Below are positions 1-9,204 of a stretch of 56,079 nucleotides of DNA, piece by piece. The number at the start of each line of letters is the position of its first letter. Position 1 is the first letter of the stretch. The DNA is from an uncultured Parabacteroides sp. GTDB lineage: Bacteria > Bacteroidota > Bacteroidia > Bacteroidales > Tannerellaceae. The position numbers were made by a program, and so were the translations under genes. The stretch is from NCBI GenBank assembly GCA_910577325.1, contig CAJTMR010000022.1, positions 1 to 56,079 of the forward strand, read 5' to 3'. The notes under the pieces were generated by a model, which did not search any database, was not told where the DNA came from, and saw only the letters and a list, made by a program, of their open reading frames with translations.

Positions 1-517
1 TTCTATTTATTAGGCAATTATAAGATAGCGGTTTTTATAGTGACGAAGTCAGGAGGGAAACGAGTTTCTGATTTCATCTTTTTTTTGATGACAAAGCTAA
101 ATACTACTGTTTGAAGAACAAAGGTAGCATCCCGGAGACGCTTACGACGCTTACCATAGGTGTGATAGATGAATGATAGTTAAAAACGGCAACTATCATG
201 CCATAACATATTAGTTTAAAACAATATACGGACGGATATGATAGTATGATGGTTGTTTTTGCAAAAACATTATATGATTAGTCCGTATCGGTGGCGGAAA
301 CAGATGGACGCTTTATGATTTTGGTACGGTTGCCTTGCAAAGTAGGACGAATTCATGGAGTATTTTGTATCTTAGTTTGGGGATTTCTCCCGTTTTGGCT
401 GCCAAACCTTATTTGCAGGGGAATACCTAAAGGCACAAAAAGCCAACTAATTCACAACACTGTAAATATGAATCGGTTGGCTGATATATCATATTTATTG
501 AATGTCCCTTTTTATAT
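1..517. other. Gene-free stretch left of recQ
   Basis: I see no convincing gene here. A 98-codon open frame at 291-587 (+) has no recognisable composition or motif and runs through the recQ terminator, so I do not call it. A perfect 9-bp inverted repeat (173-181 with 191-199, 9-nt loop) has no T-tract on either side. The stretch may contain the control region or tail of a gene lying left of the window. Confidence 0.5.
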
Positions 518-581
518 AAAAATGGCTCCTGTCCGGTTTTATTTGGGACAGGAGCCATTTCAATCAGGTCGCGACCTGATT
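518..581 (-). terminator. Two adjacent hairpins ending the recQ transcript
   Basis: Just past the recQ stop there is first a perfect 20-bp palindrome (562-581, centre TCGCGA), then a perfect 15-bp stem (520-534 with 546-560, 11-nt loop). On the minus strand the second stem runs into a short T run (complement of the As at 518-522), the pattern of a Rho-independent terminator. The extra palindrome directly before it is unusual. Confidence 0.8.
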
Positions 582-583
582 TC

Positions 584-2773
584 TTAATTAGCCATTTCCG
601 ATAAGAACTTAATACGGACAAGACGAATCTCTTCTTCCGTATAGTCACCTCCCAATTCTTCAATCGCATCCTCCAGATCGTCCGTTTCCGAATCCTTGAA
701 GTATTCGTAAATATCGTCGATATGGTCTTCATCCATCACGTCGTTCAGGAAGTAATCGATATTGATACGGGTTCCGGAGTAAACGATCGCCTCTATTTCG
801 TCGAGCAGCTCATTAAATTCCAATCCGTTCGTCATGGCGATCTCATCTAACGCCACCTTACGGTCGATGCGCTGGATGATCGAAACTTTCAGTTTGGACT
901 TGTTGGCAACTGTGCGGACACGAAGGTCTTCGGGACGTTCGATCTCGTTTTCTTCCACATGCCGCTTGATCAGTTCGACAAACTCCTTGCCATATCTCTT
1001 AGCCTTACCAGCACCCACCCCCGGTATGTTCTGCAATTCTTCCAACGTCACCGGATAAGTAGTAGCCATCGCTTCCAAAGAGGGATCTTGGAAAATCACA
1101 AAAGGAGGGACTTCCAAGCGTTTGGACAGTTTTTTCCGCAAATCTTTCATCATCGAAAAAAGAGCCGGATCGACCGCACAGGCAGCCCCACCACGCACAG
1201 GAGCCTCTTCTTCCTCTTCATCGAATTCGTTATCTTCGGTAATCTTGAAAGAGACCGGTTTCTTTATAAATTCTTTTCCTTTTTCCGTTATCTTCAACAG
1301 GCCGTAATTTTCGATGTCCTTGGCCAGATATCCGGCAATCAGGGCCTGGCGGATAACGGCATTCCATGTCTTTTCTTCTTCATCCGAACCGGAACCGAAA
1401 ACCTCCAGTTCATTGTGTTTGTAAGATTGTATTTCAGAGGTCTCGTTGCCGACCAACATGTTTACAATATATTCTGCCTTGAATTTTTCCTTTAACGTAC
1501 CAATTACTTCGAGTACGGCGCTTAATAATTCCTTTGCTTCCACTTTCTTTTTCGGGTTCAAACAATTATCACAATTTCCACAATTTTCTTCCAGGTATTC
1601 TTCACCGAAATAGTGCAACAAGACTTTTCGCCGACATACGGAAGTTTCGGCATAAGCGGCAGTCTCCAGAAGCAACTGCTTCCCGATTTCCTGTTCCGCC
1701 ACCGGCTTCCCTTGCATAAATTTCTCCAACTTCTGCAAATCCTTGTAGGCATAAAAAGCGATGCACTGGCCTTCACCGCCGTCACGGCCGGATCGTCCGG
1801 TTTCCTGGTAATATCCTTCGAGGCTTTTGGGAATATCATAATGGATGACATACCGCACGTCAGGTTTGTCGATCCCCATGCCGAAAGCAATGGTAGCAAC
1901 TATCACATCCGCTTTTTCCATCAGGAAAGCATCCTGATTGCTCGAACGCAACTGCGAATCCATGCCGGCATGATAAGGGAGCGCATTGATGCCGTTTGCT
2001 TTCAGGATGTCAGCAAATTCCTCCACCTTCTTGCGGCTCAAGCAATAGATAATACCGGATTTTCCCTCGTTAGATTTAATATATTTGATGATCTCGCGGT
2101 CGATATTCGCCGTTTTCGGACGAATCTCATAATATAAATTAGAACGGTTGAAGGAGGATTTAAAAACGGAGGCGTCGATCATTCCCAGGTTTTTCTGGAT
2201 ATCATGCTGCACTTTCGGAGTGGCCGTCGCCGTCAGGGCTATCAAAGGGCGTTTGCCGATTTCGTTGATGATCGGGCGGATACGACGATACTCCGGGCGG
2301 AAATCATGCCCCCATTCGGAAATACAGTGTGCTTCGTCTACAGCATAAAACGAAATATTGACTTGGCGCAGGAACTCCACATTTTCATCTTTGGTCAATG
2401 ACTCCGGAGCCACATAAAGCAACTTCGTCCGTCCATTACGTATATCATCCTTTACCTGGTCGATAGCCGACTTGTTCAAGGAAGAGTTTATGAAATGGGC
2501 GACCCCATCCTCTTCGCTGAAATTGCGCATGGCATCCACCTGGTTTTTCATCAGGGCTATCAAAGGAGAAATCACAATCGCAGTCCCCTGCATCATAAGA
2601 GAAGGCAGTTGGTAACACAAAGATTTTCCTCCTCCGGTCGGCATCAAGACAAAGGTGTCATTTCCTGCCAGTACATTCTCGATGATTGCTCTTTGATTTC
2701 CTTTAAAGGTATCAAAACCAAAATGTTTCTTGAGCTCTTCTGTTAAATTATCCTTCTTCGCCATACTATTCAT
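584..2773 (-). CDS. recQ: ATP-dependent DNA helicase RecQ
   Basis: RecQ unwinds DNA 3'-5' in recombination and fork repair. The 729-residue protein shows Walker A (PTGGGKS, residues 45-51), the DEAH box (146-149) followed by the RecQ-typical aromatic loop CISEWGHDFRPEY, helicase motifs through about 340, a zinc site of four cysteines near 385-410 (CRRK...CGNCDNC), a winged-helix region and an HRDC domain near 530-605. The tail beyond HRDC is long and acidic; such extended RecQ proteins are usual in Bacteroidetes. A second ATG three codons in (MAKKDN) is an equally possible start. It lies 16 nt after clpX, so it is probably the last gene of a clpP-clpX-recQ operon and ends at a strong hairpin pair. 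Confidence 0.97.
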   Translation of the reverse strand: MNSMAKKDNLTEELKKHFGFDTFKGNQRAIIENVLAGNDTFVLMPTGGGKSLCYQLPSLMMQGTAIVISPLIALMKNQVDAMRNFSEEDGVAHFINSSLNKSAIDQVKDDIRNGRTKLLYVAPESLTKDENVEFLRQVNISFYAVDEAHCISEWGHDFRPEYRRIRPIINEIGKRPLIALTATATPKVQHDIQKNLGMIDASVFKSSFNRSNLYYEIRPKTANIDREIIKYIKSNEGKSGIIYCLSRKKVEEFADILKANGINALPYHAGMDSQLRSSNQDAFLMEKADVIVATIAFGMGIDKPDVRYVIHYDIPKSLEGYYQETGRSGRDGGEGQCIAFYAYKDLQKLEKFMQGKPVAEQEIGKQLLLETAAYAETSVCRRKVLLHYFGEEYLEENCGNCDNCLNPKKKVEAKELLSAVLEVIGTLKEKFKAEYIVNMLVGNETSEIQSYKHNELEVFGSGSDEEEKTWNAVIRQALIAGYLAKDIENYGLLKITEKGKEFIKKPVSFKITEDNEFDEEEEEAPVRGGAACAVDPALFSMMKDLRKKLSKRLEVPPFVIFQDPSLEAMATTYPVTLEELQNIPGVGAGKAKRYGKEFVELIKRHVEENEIERPEDLRVRTVANKSKLKVSIIQRIDRKVALDEIAMTNGLEFNELLDEIEAIVYSGTRINIDYFLNDVMDEDHIDDIYEYFKDSETDDLEDAIEELGGDYTEEEIRLVRIKFLSEMAN

Positions 2774-2789
2774 ATTTTTTTACCGCCTG

Positions 2790-4019
2790 TCAGGCCATCT
2801 GCAGACGGTTTACGTCCGATTTTTCAAACTTTTCCTTCGCATACTCCAGCGTGACATGGAGTTCCTTTTCATTTGCGGACGGCATGCTGTACATGGCATC
2901 CATCATCACAGCCTCCACAATGGAACGCAGGCCACGTGCTCCCAACTTGAATTCAAGCGCCTTGTCGACTATGAATTCGAACACGTCCTCGTCAAATGTC
3001 AATTCAATATCATCCATCGCAAACAATTTGATGTATTGCTTGATGATCGAGTTCTTCGGCTCTGTCAGGATATTCCGAAGCGTGCTTCTATCCAACGGGT
3101 TCAAATAAGTTAAGATAGGCAGACGCCCGATGATTTCCGGAATCAAGCCGAACGATTTCAGATCGGTAGGAGTAATGTATTTCAGCAGATTGCTTCGATC
3201 CACCTGCGCCGTGTTCTCGTTTGCAGCATATCCTACTACACGGGTATTCAAACGTTGAGCGATTTTCTTCTCTATCCCGTCGAAAGCACCACCGCATACA
3301 AACAGAATATTTTTCGTATCCACGGCAATCATTTTCTGGTCCGGATGCTTGCGCCCACCCTGCGGAGGCACGTTCACTATGGAACCTTCCAGGAGTTTGA
3401 GCAAACCCTGCTGCACACCTTCACCGCTTACGTCACGGGTAATGGAAGGATTATCGCTCTTACGCGCGATCTTATCTATTTCATCAATAAACACGATTCC
3501 ACGCTGAGCCGCTTCGACATCATAATCGGCAGCCTGCAACAGACGGGTCAAAATGCTTTCTATATCCTCTCCCACATAACCGGCTTCTGTCAGGACCGTA
3601 GCATCCACAATGGCGAACGGGACATGAAGCAACTTGGCGATCGTACGGGCAAGCAGCGTTTTGCCTGTCCCCGTAGCACCCACCATAATAATATTCGATT
3701 TCTCGATCTCGACATCATCCGATGTCACTTTCTGGATCAAACGTTTGTAATGGTTATACACCGCAACCGAAAGATACCGTTTAGCATCATCCTGCCCGAT
3801 TACATATTGATCCAGAAAAGTCTTGATGTCCTCAGGCTTCGGCAGATCTTCCCGGTTTAATCCGAAAGGACTTCCTTTGCCAGGCATTTGTTCTTTTACT
3901 ATTTCATACGCTTGCTGCGCACATTCATCGCAAATAGCACCGGAAATCCCGTTAATCAGCATATTAACATCCCGGCTTCCGCGCCCGCAAAACGTACAGC
4001 TATCGCCTGTTTTGGCCAT
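2790..4019 (-). CDS. clpX: ATP-dependent Clp protease ATP-binding subunit ClpX
   Basis: ClpX is the hexameric AAA+ unfoldase that recognises tagged substrates and feeds them to ClpP in the cytoplasm. At 409 residues it is of normal length. The N-terminal zinc-binding domain has C8, C11, C30 and C33. Walker A is GATGTGKT (114-121), Walker B is FIDEID, and the substrate-gripping pore loops are visible as AGYVGED and GGRKHP. The C-terminal small AAA domain is complete. It starts 24 nt after clpP and is followed 16 nt later by recQ, so co-transcription is likely. Confidence 0.98.
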   Translation of the reverse strand: MAKTGDSCTFCGRGSRDVNMLINGISGAICDECAQQAYEIVKEQMPGKGSPFGLNREDLPKPEDIKTFLDQYVIGQDDAKRYLSVAVYNHYKRLIQKVTSDDVEIEKSNIIMVGATGTGKTLLARTIAKLLHVPFAIVDATVLTEAGYVGEDIESILTRLLQAADYDVEAAQRGIVFIDEIDKIARKSDNPSITRDVSGEGVQQGLLKLLEGSIVNVPPQGGRKHPDQKMIAVDTKNILFVCGGAFDGIEKKIAQRLNTRVVGYAANENTAQVDRSNLLKYITPTDLKSFGLIPEIIGRLPILTYLNPLDRSTLRNILTEPKNSIIKQYIKLFAMDDIELTFDEDVFEFIVDKALEFKLGARGLRSIVEAVMMDAMYSMPSANEKELHVTLEYAKEKFEKSDVNRLQMA

Positions 4020-4043
4020 TCCGTATTTGTTTTTGCATTAATA

Positions 4044-4709
4044 TTATTTGTTACGAATCAGAACTTTGTCGATCATACCATAGGCCAAAGCCTCTTCTGC
4101 CGTCATCCAGTAGTCACGGTCGCTATCGTGTTCTACCTTTTCATAGGGCTGACCGGAATGAGTAGATATGATTGTATAGAGTTCCTTCTTTACTTTCAGG
4201 ATTTCACGGGCTGTAATCTCGATATCCGAAGCCTGCCCTTGCGCACCGCCTAACGGCTGGTGAATCATCACGCGAGAATGAGGCAACGCCATACGTTTGC
4301 CTTTCGCTCCGGCTACCAGCAATACTGCGGCGAAAGACGCAGCCATACCGGTACAGATAGTCGAAACGTCGCTACTGATAAACTGCATCGTGTCATAAAT
4401 GCCATATCCCGCATAAACGGAACCGCCCGGCGAATTGATATAAATCGAAATATCCTTACCCGGATCGCTTGAATCCAGATACAACAACTGCGCTTGGATT
4501 ACATTTGCCGTATAATCGTCAACCTGCGTACCCAAAAAAATGATACGGTCCATCATCAACCGTGAAAAAACGTCCATCTGAGCAACGTTCAATTGACGCT
4601 CTTCGATAATCGTCGGAGATATGTAACTGCTGGTTATATTCATATAACTGTCCAGCGCGTTGCTGTTCATCCCTAAATGCTTCGTTGCATACTTTCTGAA
4701 ATCTTCCAT
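4044..4709 (-). CDS. clpP: ATP-dependent Clp protease proteolytic subunit ClpP
   Basis: ClpP is the self-compartmentalised serine peptidase that degrades proteins delivered by ClpX. In the 221-residue protein the catalytic triad can be placed at S125 (GMAASFAA), H150 (MIHQP) and D199 (DRDYW). The first 25 or so residues probably include the processed propeptide. The usual Met after the catalytic Ser is Phe here, a conservative change. A TAnnTTTG promoter lies about 70 nt upstream, between the tig terminator and this gene, so clpP-clpX-recQ can be transcribed independently of tig. Confidence 0.98.
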   Translation of the reverse strand: MEDFRKYATKHLGMNSNALDSYMNITSSYISPTIIEERQLNVAQMDVFSRLMMDRIIFLGTQVDDYTANVIQAQLLYLDSSDPGKDISIYINSPGGSVYAGYGIYDTMQFISSDVSTICTGMAASFAAVLLVAGAKGKRMALPHSRVMIHQPLGGAQGQASDIEITAREILKVKKELYTIISTHSGQPYEKVEHDSDRDYWMTAEEALAYGMIDKVLIRNK

Positions 4710-4777
4710 AATCTATAGTCTATTGTATTACCGAAAAGTCATAAAAAAAGGGATTCCCCTCTTACTTATCGGAATAA

Positions 4778-4810
4778 CAAAGTTATAAATAAATTTCTGA
4801 AAGAAACAAC
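4778..4810 (-). promoter_or_regulatory. Promoter of clpP-clpX-recQ
   Basis: On the minus strand TAACTTTG (4785-4778) matches the Bacteroidetes -7 consensus TAnnTTTG. GTTG (4810-4807), 21 bp upstream, is one base off the TTTG -33 box. It sits downstream of the tig terminator and about 70 nt before the clpP ATG. Confidence 0.65.
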
Positions 4811-4858
4811 TTATTTGCTGTCCGGTAAGATATTTTTTCGAGAGAAAGCCCTTTTCTG

Positions 4859-4939
4859 ATAAAAAAGAGAGTGTGTCATAATTCTATTTTCTCATAACGA
4901 GTCTGATCCAGGAGGACAGGATTGTGAATTTCGACACAC
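4859..4939 (-). terminator. Terminator of tig
   Basis: A long hairpin lies just past the tig stop: GTGTGTC (4871-4877) pairs with GACACAC (4933-4939), with a further AATTC/GAATT pairing inside after a small internal mismatch. On the minus strand it is followed by TCTCTTTTTT. This separates tig from clpP. Confidence 0.75.
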
Positions 4940-4954
4940 CGTCTTCAGATAATT

Positions 4955-6313
4955 TTATTCTTCTTCAAAAAGTTTGTTGAACTCGTCGGCTGTCACATCC
5001 TTCATATCCAGTTCGACCTGTTCCTTCAACCAGCCTGCCAGTTTTTCTTCAACCGCACGGTCAATGATGTTCTGCAGCGTCTGCTTGTTTTTCAAAATGT
5101 CTTTAGCATAGTTAGCCAATACGTCTTCCGGCACGGATAACATTCCATACTGAGCGAACTGGGCTTTAGCTACGCGTTTGGCGAATTCTTCGATATCGGC
5201 ATCTTCAACTTTCAATCCGTTTTCCTTCACCAGATTTTCTTTGATCAACTGATATTTCAGGTCTTCTATGATCCGAGGATATTCTTCGTCGATCTTTTCT
5301 TTCGTGTTCTTCTCATTGGCAACCAGCAACCAGCGCTTCAACAGGTCTTCTGCAAAAGAAAGTTCGCCTGCTTTCTGCACCAAAAGGTCGCGGGCATCAA
5401 CCAAGAACTTGAAGTCGCTCTGCGGAGTGAACTGCTCAGCCAGAGCTTCGCGGATCTTGTTCTTGAATTCTTCTTCGCTGGTAACGACACCTTCGCCGAA
5501 TACTTTGTCAAACAATTCCTGGTTCAGCTCTGCATTCTTATGGCGAGTCACCTCTGCGATTTCAAAACTGAAATCGCCAGTGATACCACTGACGGCATCT
5601 TTGTCCACTTTCAGGAAAGAGGCGATTTCCGCTTCCGCGCCTTCGTATGCCTTGTTCGGATTGAATACAACCACGGAGTTCTTCTTTGCACCGATGAATT
5701 TGGCTTTTTCAGCTTCATCCTTAATGTACATCGGCATCAAAACAGCACCCTCAACAACGATACCGCCCTCTTTCGGTGAACCGTTTTCCAGTTCGGCAAC
5801 CGTACCTTTCAGCAAATCTTTTTCTTCCACATCCTCAACCTGGTCGTACGCTCCGTAGTTAGCCTGATAAGCCTCTACTTGCTTGCCGATCATTTCGTCG
5901 TCGATATTCACCTGGTAATAAGGGATCTTGTCATTTTTGGATAGTTCGATCTTGATTTGCGGAGCCAGAGCCACATCAAAACAAAATTCGAAGTCCTCCT
6001 GGGTATCGAAATTGATTTCTTTCTGTTCAGTTTCGTTAGGCAGCGGTTCGCCCAAAATGTTCAGTTTGTTTTCACGGATATAGTTGTACAGATTTTCAGA
6101 AACCAATTTGTTGATTTCTTCAACCAATACATGCTTACCATACATTTTCTTTACCATACCCATCGGGACCATCCCTTTGCGGAAACCCGGCATCTCTGCT
6201 TTCTGACGGAAGCTGCGAAGGCTCTTTTCTACCTTGTCTGCATAGTCAGCTTTCACAATTTCCAATTTCACAATGCCTTTTGTAGCATCAATGTTTTTAA
6301 GCGAAACGTTCAT
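4955..6313 (-). CDS. tig: Trigger factor (ribosome-associated chaperone and prolyl isomerase)
   Basis: Trigger factor binds ribosomal protein L23 at the tunnel exit and shelters nascent chains. The 452-residue protein has the ribosome-docking signature GFRKG (43-47) in its N-terminal domain, a divergent FKBP-like middle domain (roughly 150-240) and a long helical, charged C-terminal chaperone domain. It lies directly upstream of clpP-clpX, the classic tig-clpP-clpX order, but a terminator and a separate promoter lie between them. A near-perfect Bacteroidetes promoter lies 49-80 nt upstream of the ATG. Confidence 0.96.
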   Translation of the reverse strand: MNVSLKNIDATKGIVKLEIVKADYADKVEKSLRSFRQKAEMPGFRKGMVPMGMVKKMYGKHVLVEEINKLVSENLYNYIRENKLNILGEPLPNETEQKEINFDTQEDFEFCFDVALAPQIKIELSKNDKIPYYQVNIDDEMIGKQVEAYQANYGAYDQVEDVEEKDLLKGTVAELENGSPKEGGIVVEGAVLMPMYIKDEAEKAKFIGAKKNSVVVFNPNKAYEGAEAEIASFLKVDKDAVSGITGDFSFEIAEVTRHKNAELNQELFDKVFGEGVVTSEEEFKNKIREALAEQFTPQSDFKFLVDARDLLVQKAGELSFAEDLLKRWLLVANEKNTKEKIDEEYPRIIEDLKYQLIKENLVKENGLKVEDADIEEFAKRVAKAQFAQYGMLSVPEDVLANYAKDILKNKQTLQNIIDRAVEEKLAGWLKEQVELDMKDVTADEFNKLFEEE

Positions 6314-6361
6314 TCTGAATGATTTATTTAATTAATTTAGTCTTATTCGGTTTTTAGGGTG

Positions 6362-6393
6362 CAAAATTAGGCTTATTCTTTTAATCTCGCAAA
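6362..6393 (-). promoter_or_regulatory. Promoter of tig (consensus)
   Basis: Minus-strand TTTG (6393-6390), exactly 20 bp, then TAATTTTG (6369-6362). Both boxes match the Bacteroidetes primary-sigma consensus TTTG-N19-21-TAnnTTTG. This is the cleanest promoter in the window and gives a leader of about 40 nt before the tig ATG. Confidence 0.85.
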
Positions 6394-6519
6394 TTGTTTG
6401 TTCAATTTATCTGAAGACCACAGCAAAAAGACATCACCAAGGCGGATAACCGGATCATCCATCGAGGGCAGTCACCTTGAAACAATCACTTTTCCGAAAA
6501 GAAATAAAAAACTTCTGCT

Positions 6520-6527
6520 TATCTTTG
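6520..6527 (+). promoter_or_regulatory. -7 box of the CPBP protease gene
   Basis: TATCTTTG matches TAnnTTTG. No good -33 box is visible. Its position means transcription would begin near 6534, downstream of the ATG at 6477, so the ATG at 6561 should be the true start. Confidence 0.55.
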
Positions 6528-6560
6528 AGCAGTATTTTCGTATATTTCAAAAATCGACCT

Positions 6561-7481
6561 ATGTTCTTAAAAGGTATATATGTCGGGAAACCGGCCATCT
6601 TTCAATTGATCGTCCTGCTTCTCCTGATCATGGCAGGCGCAGTTTTTTCATCACTGCTTGCGATGGGCATACTTCACCTGGCCCACGTGCCTTATACCGA
6701 CATGGGGCGATATCCGGACATGATGCGTGTATTGCAGCTTCTTTCAGCTATCGGGACATTCCTTTTTCCGGCGTTGGCACTTGCTTGGCTATGCAGCAAC
6801 AATCCGAGAGAATACCTGTCGTTCGGAAATCGCAAACCGTACGGGTCGTTCGCGAGCGGCCTCTACGGACTCACGTTTCTCAGCGTCTTACTGCTCTCCC
6901 CCACCATCAGCCTGACCGGCTTACTGAACAAACAAATGGAACTGCCGTCTTTCATGGCTCCAGTGGAAAGCTGGATGCGGGCACAAGAGGAAGCAGCCGA
7001 GAAGACGACTTTGATGCTATTGGCCGGCGAAGGAGTGACGACCCTGATTTTTAATTTGATCGTCATCGCCGGAGCCGCCGGAGTTACGGAAGAGTTCCTT
7101 TTCAGAGGCGCCTTGCAACGGGTAATCGGAAAATGGACATGTAACCATCATGTCATCATCTGGAGCGCGGCCATCATCTTCAGTGCCTTCCACATGCAGT
7201 TTTTCGGCTTCCTGCCCCGTATGCTATTAGGTGCTTATTTCGGTTATTTGCTCCACTGGAGCCGAAATATATGGATACCGGTCTTCGCCCATTTCGTCAA
7301 TAATGCATGTGCCGTAATAAGCCTCTCGAACATCCGATTGAAAAATAGTGAATTCATCACCGGAGACATCTCCGCAGAGAACCTGTTGCCTTACACAATC
7401 GTATCTATTGCCACACTTTATTTGTTTTATTGCTGTACTAAACACATAAAAAAACGGCTCTCGGCAAATGAACTCTCATAA
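6561..7481 (+). CDS. CPBP-family intramembrane glutamic endopeptidase
   Basis: A multi-pass inner-membrane protease-like protein of the CPBP (Abi/CAAX type II) family. Motifs are in the right order: EEFLFR with E177, E178 and R182; FSAFH with H211; and FAHFVNN with H244. I start it at 6561 (306 residues) because an in-frame ATG at 6477 lies upstream of the likely transcription start and would add a non-membrane tail. The substrate cannot be told. The last codons (NELS and stop) fall in a sequence resembling the end of the repeat element at 50224-50402, so the C-terminus may have been altered by an insertion. It converges on lptB. Confidence 0.9.
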   Translation: MFLKGIYVGKPAIFQLIVLLLLIMAGAVFSSLLAMGILHLAHVPYTDMGRYPDMMRVLQLLSAIGTFLFPALALAWLCSNNPREYLSFGNRKPYGSFASGLYGLTFLSVLLLSPTISLTGLLNKQMELPSFMAPVESWMRAQEEAAEKTTLMLLAGEGVTTLIFNLIVIAGAAGVTEEFLFRGALQRVIGKWTCNHHVIIWSAAIIFSAFHMQFFGFLPRMLLGAYFGYLLHWSRNIWIPVFAHFVNNACAVISLSNIRLKNSEFITGDISAENLLPYTIVSIATLYLFYCCTKHIKKRLSANELS

Positions 7482-7507
7482 GAATGCCGAACAAAATTAA
7501 ACAGGCT
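7470..7507 (+). repeat. MITE-end-like fragment at the 3' end of the CPBP gene
   Basis: This 38-bp stretch aligns with the right end of the 50224-50402 element, sharing ATAAGAATGC, AACAAAATT and AAACAGGCT with a few substitutions and one missing T. It covers the last four codons and the stop of the CPBP gene and the whole of the short gap to lptB. Confidence 0.6.
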
Positions 7508-7515
7508 TTTAAAAT

Positions 7516-8274
7516 TCAAAAATCTTTTTTGCGGAGGACAAAATCCTTACCCAGATATTTTTCACGTACAATTTCATTCTCGGCCAACTGCTCTGCTGTT
7601 CCCTGGAAAAGCACTTTCCCCTCGAACAACAGATAGGCACGGTCACAGATACTCAACGTCTCATACACGTTGTGATCTGTGATCAAAATCCCGATATTCT
7701 TATGTTTCAGTTTCGCGACAATGCTTTGGATATCCTGCACGGCAATCGGGTCAACTCCGGCAAACGGTTCGTCAAGCATGATGAATTTCGGATCGATAGC
7801 CAGGCAGCGGGCAATCTCGGCACGCCGGCGTTCACCTCCGGACAACTGGTCTCCCAAGTTCTTCCGCACCTTATTCAGGCCGAACTCGGCAATGAGGCTT
7901 TCCAGTTTCTCTTTCTGGTATTCGAGGGTCGTATCTGTCATTTCCAATACGGAACGGATGTTATCCTCTACTGTCATTTTACGGAAAATAGACGCTTCCT
8001 GAGCCAAATAGCCGATACCGTTACGAGCACGTTTATACACAGGGAACTTGGTGATCTCCATATCGTTCAAGAATATCTTCCCTTCATTGGGAGTTACCAA
8101 TCCCACCGTCATATAGAAAGTAGTCGTTTTCCCGGCTCCGTTCGGTCCGAGCAATCCCACGATCTCCCCCTGTTTGACATTAATGGAAACATGATTTACA
8201 ACGGTACGTGTCTTATATTTCTTAACGAGGTCCTCCGTACGGAGCACCATTTGTTGTTCGTCTGCCATATCCAA
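7516..8274 (-). CDS. lptB: LPS-export ABC transporter ATPase LptB
   Basis: LptB powers LptF/LptG extraction of lipopolysaccharide from the inner membrane onto the LptC-LptA bridge. The 252-residue protein has Walker A GPNGAGKT (43-50), the signature LSGGE (144-148), Walker B with DE at 168-169 (LDEPFAGVDP) and a switch His in TDHNV. The phrase YLAQEASIFRKMTV is typical of LptB rather than generic amino-acid transporter ATPases. Starts at residues 1 or 3 are both possible. No lpt partner genes are adjacent; they are normally scattered in Bacteroidetes. Confidence 0.92.
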   Translation of the reverse strand: MDMADEQQMVLRTEDLVKKYKTRTVVNHVSINVKQGEIVGLLGPNGAGKTTTFYMTVGLVTPNEGKIFLNDMEITKFPVYKRARNGIGYLAQEASIFRKMTVEDNIRSVLEMTDTTLEYQKEKLESLIAEFGLNKVRKNLGDQLSGGERRRAEIARCLAIDPKFIMLDEPFAGVDPIAVQDIQSIVAKLKHKNIGILITDHNVYETLSICDRAYLLFEGKVLFQGTAEQLAENEIVREKYLGKDFVLRKKDF

Positions 8275-8416
8275 AATATCTTTGCCACAAAGAAACGGAA
8301 TTAATTCTTTCCATACAAATCGTTCACTACGCTTTTATTGACCTACAACCCAGTTTAGATTAAATACGAACCAGAAGTATCAAGCCTGAAATGAACAGTT
8401 GTTCCCAGAATTGCGT

Positions 8417-8424
8417 TATATTTG
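8417..8424 (+). promoter_or_regulatory. -7 box of mlaE-mlaF
   Basis: TATATTTG matches TAnnTTTG and lies 29 nt before the mlaE ATG. A convincing -33 TTTG is not visible. Confidence 0.6.
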
Positions 8425-8453
8425 CAGACTGTAATTGAATAGAAACATAAAAA

Positions 8454-9200
8454 ATGAATAAAGCATTACATCAAGTAGGTGAATATGTCATGTTGATGGG
8501 GAAATGCCTCTCCGTACCCAACCGGTGGAGCATGTTCTTTAAGCAATTGATAAAGGAAATATACAAATTAGGGGTCGATTCCCTTTGGATTGTTGTCATC
8601 ATTTCCATTTTTATCGGTACGGTCATCGCCATCCAGATTTCACTGAATATCAGTTCGCCGCTCATCCCTAAATTCACAATCGGATATACAACGCGTGAAA
8701 TTATCCTGTTGGAATTTTCTTCTTCCATCATGTCACTGATCCTGGCGGGCAAAGTCGGTAGCAACATAGCCTCCGAGATCGGGACCATGCGTGTGACGGA
8801 GCAAATCGACGCAATGGAGATTATGGGGGTAAACTCAGCCAACTTCCTGATCCTGCCGAAGATGGTCGGTATGATGACCTTCATTCCGGTTCTGGTTATC
8901 TTCAGTATGTTTACGGGGATATTAGGCGGTGTAGCCGCCAGCCATTCCACGGGAACGGGAATGACTCCCGCCTCATTCGAGTATGGCTTGCAATTCTACT
9001 TCAACGAGTTCTACATCTGGTACTCCATCATCAAATCCGTTGTTTACGCATTCATTATTTCGTCTATAGCCGCTTACTTCGGATATAATGTAAAAGGCGG
9101 AGCATTGGAAGTGGGAAAAGCCAGTACGAATGCAGTCGTGATGAGCAGTATCATGATCCTGCTTGCCGATGTGCTTTTAACGAATTTAATGCTGACATAA
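8454..9200 (+). CDS. mlaE: MlaE-family ABC transporter permease (lipid transport)
   Basis: Integral membrane permease of the MlaE family, the inner-membrane channel of MCE-type systems that move phospholipids between inner and outer membranes. The 248-residue protein begins with an amphipathic helix, then about five to six hydrophobic segments. The conserved core ELGPV-type region reads as GSNIASEIGTMRVTEQIDAMEIMGV, the family hallmark (SEIGTMRVTEQIDA). The next gene, its ATPase, starts only 4 nt later. The MCE substrate-binding protein (MlaD-like) is not adjacent, so the complex must be completed from elsewhere in the genome. Confidence 0.92.
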   Translation: MNKALHQVGEYVMLMGKCLSVPNRWSMFFKQLIKEIYKLGVDSLWIVVIISIFIGTVIAIQISLNISSPLIPKFTIGYTTREIILLEFSSSIMSLILAGKVGSNIASEIGTMRVTEQIDAMEIMGVNSANFLILPKMVGMMTFIPVLVIFSMFTGILGGVAASHSTGTGMTPASFEYGLQFYFNEFYIWYSIIKSVVYAFIISSIAAYFGYNVKGGALEVGKASTNAVVMSSIMILLADVLLTNLMLT

Positions 9201-9204
9201 AGAA

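Noticed and set aside
291..587. 98-codon plus-strand open frame
   Set aside because: It runs through the recQ terminator hairpins and overlaps the recQ stop on the other strand; composition is not protein-like.
6477..6560. Upstream start of the CPBP gene
   Set aside because: The -7 box at 6520-6527 lies inside this segment, so it would not be transcribed from that promoter.
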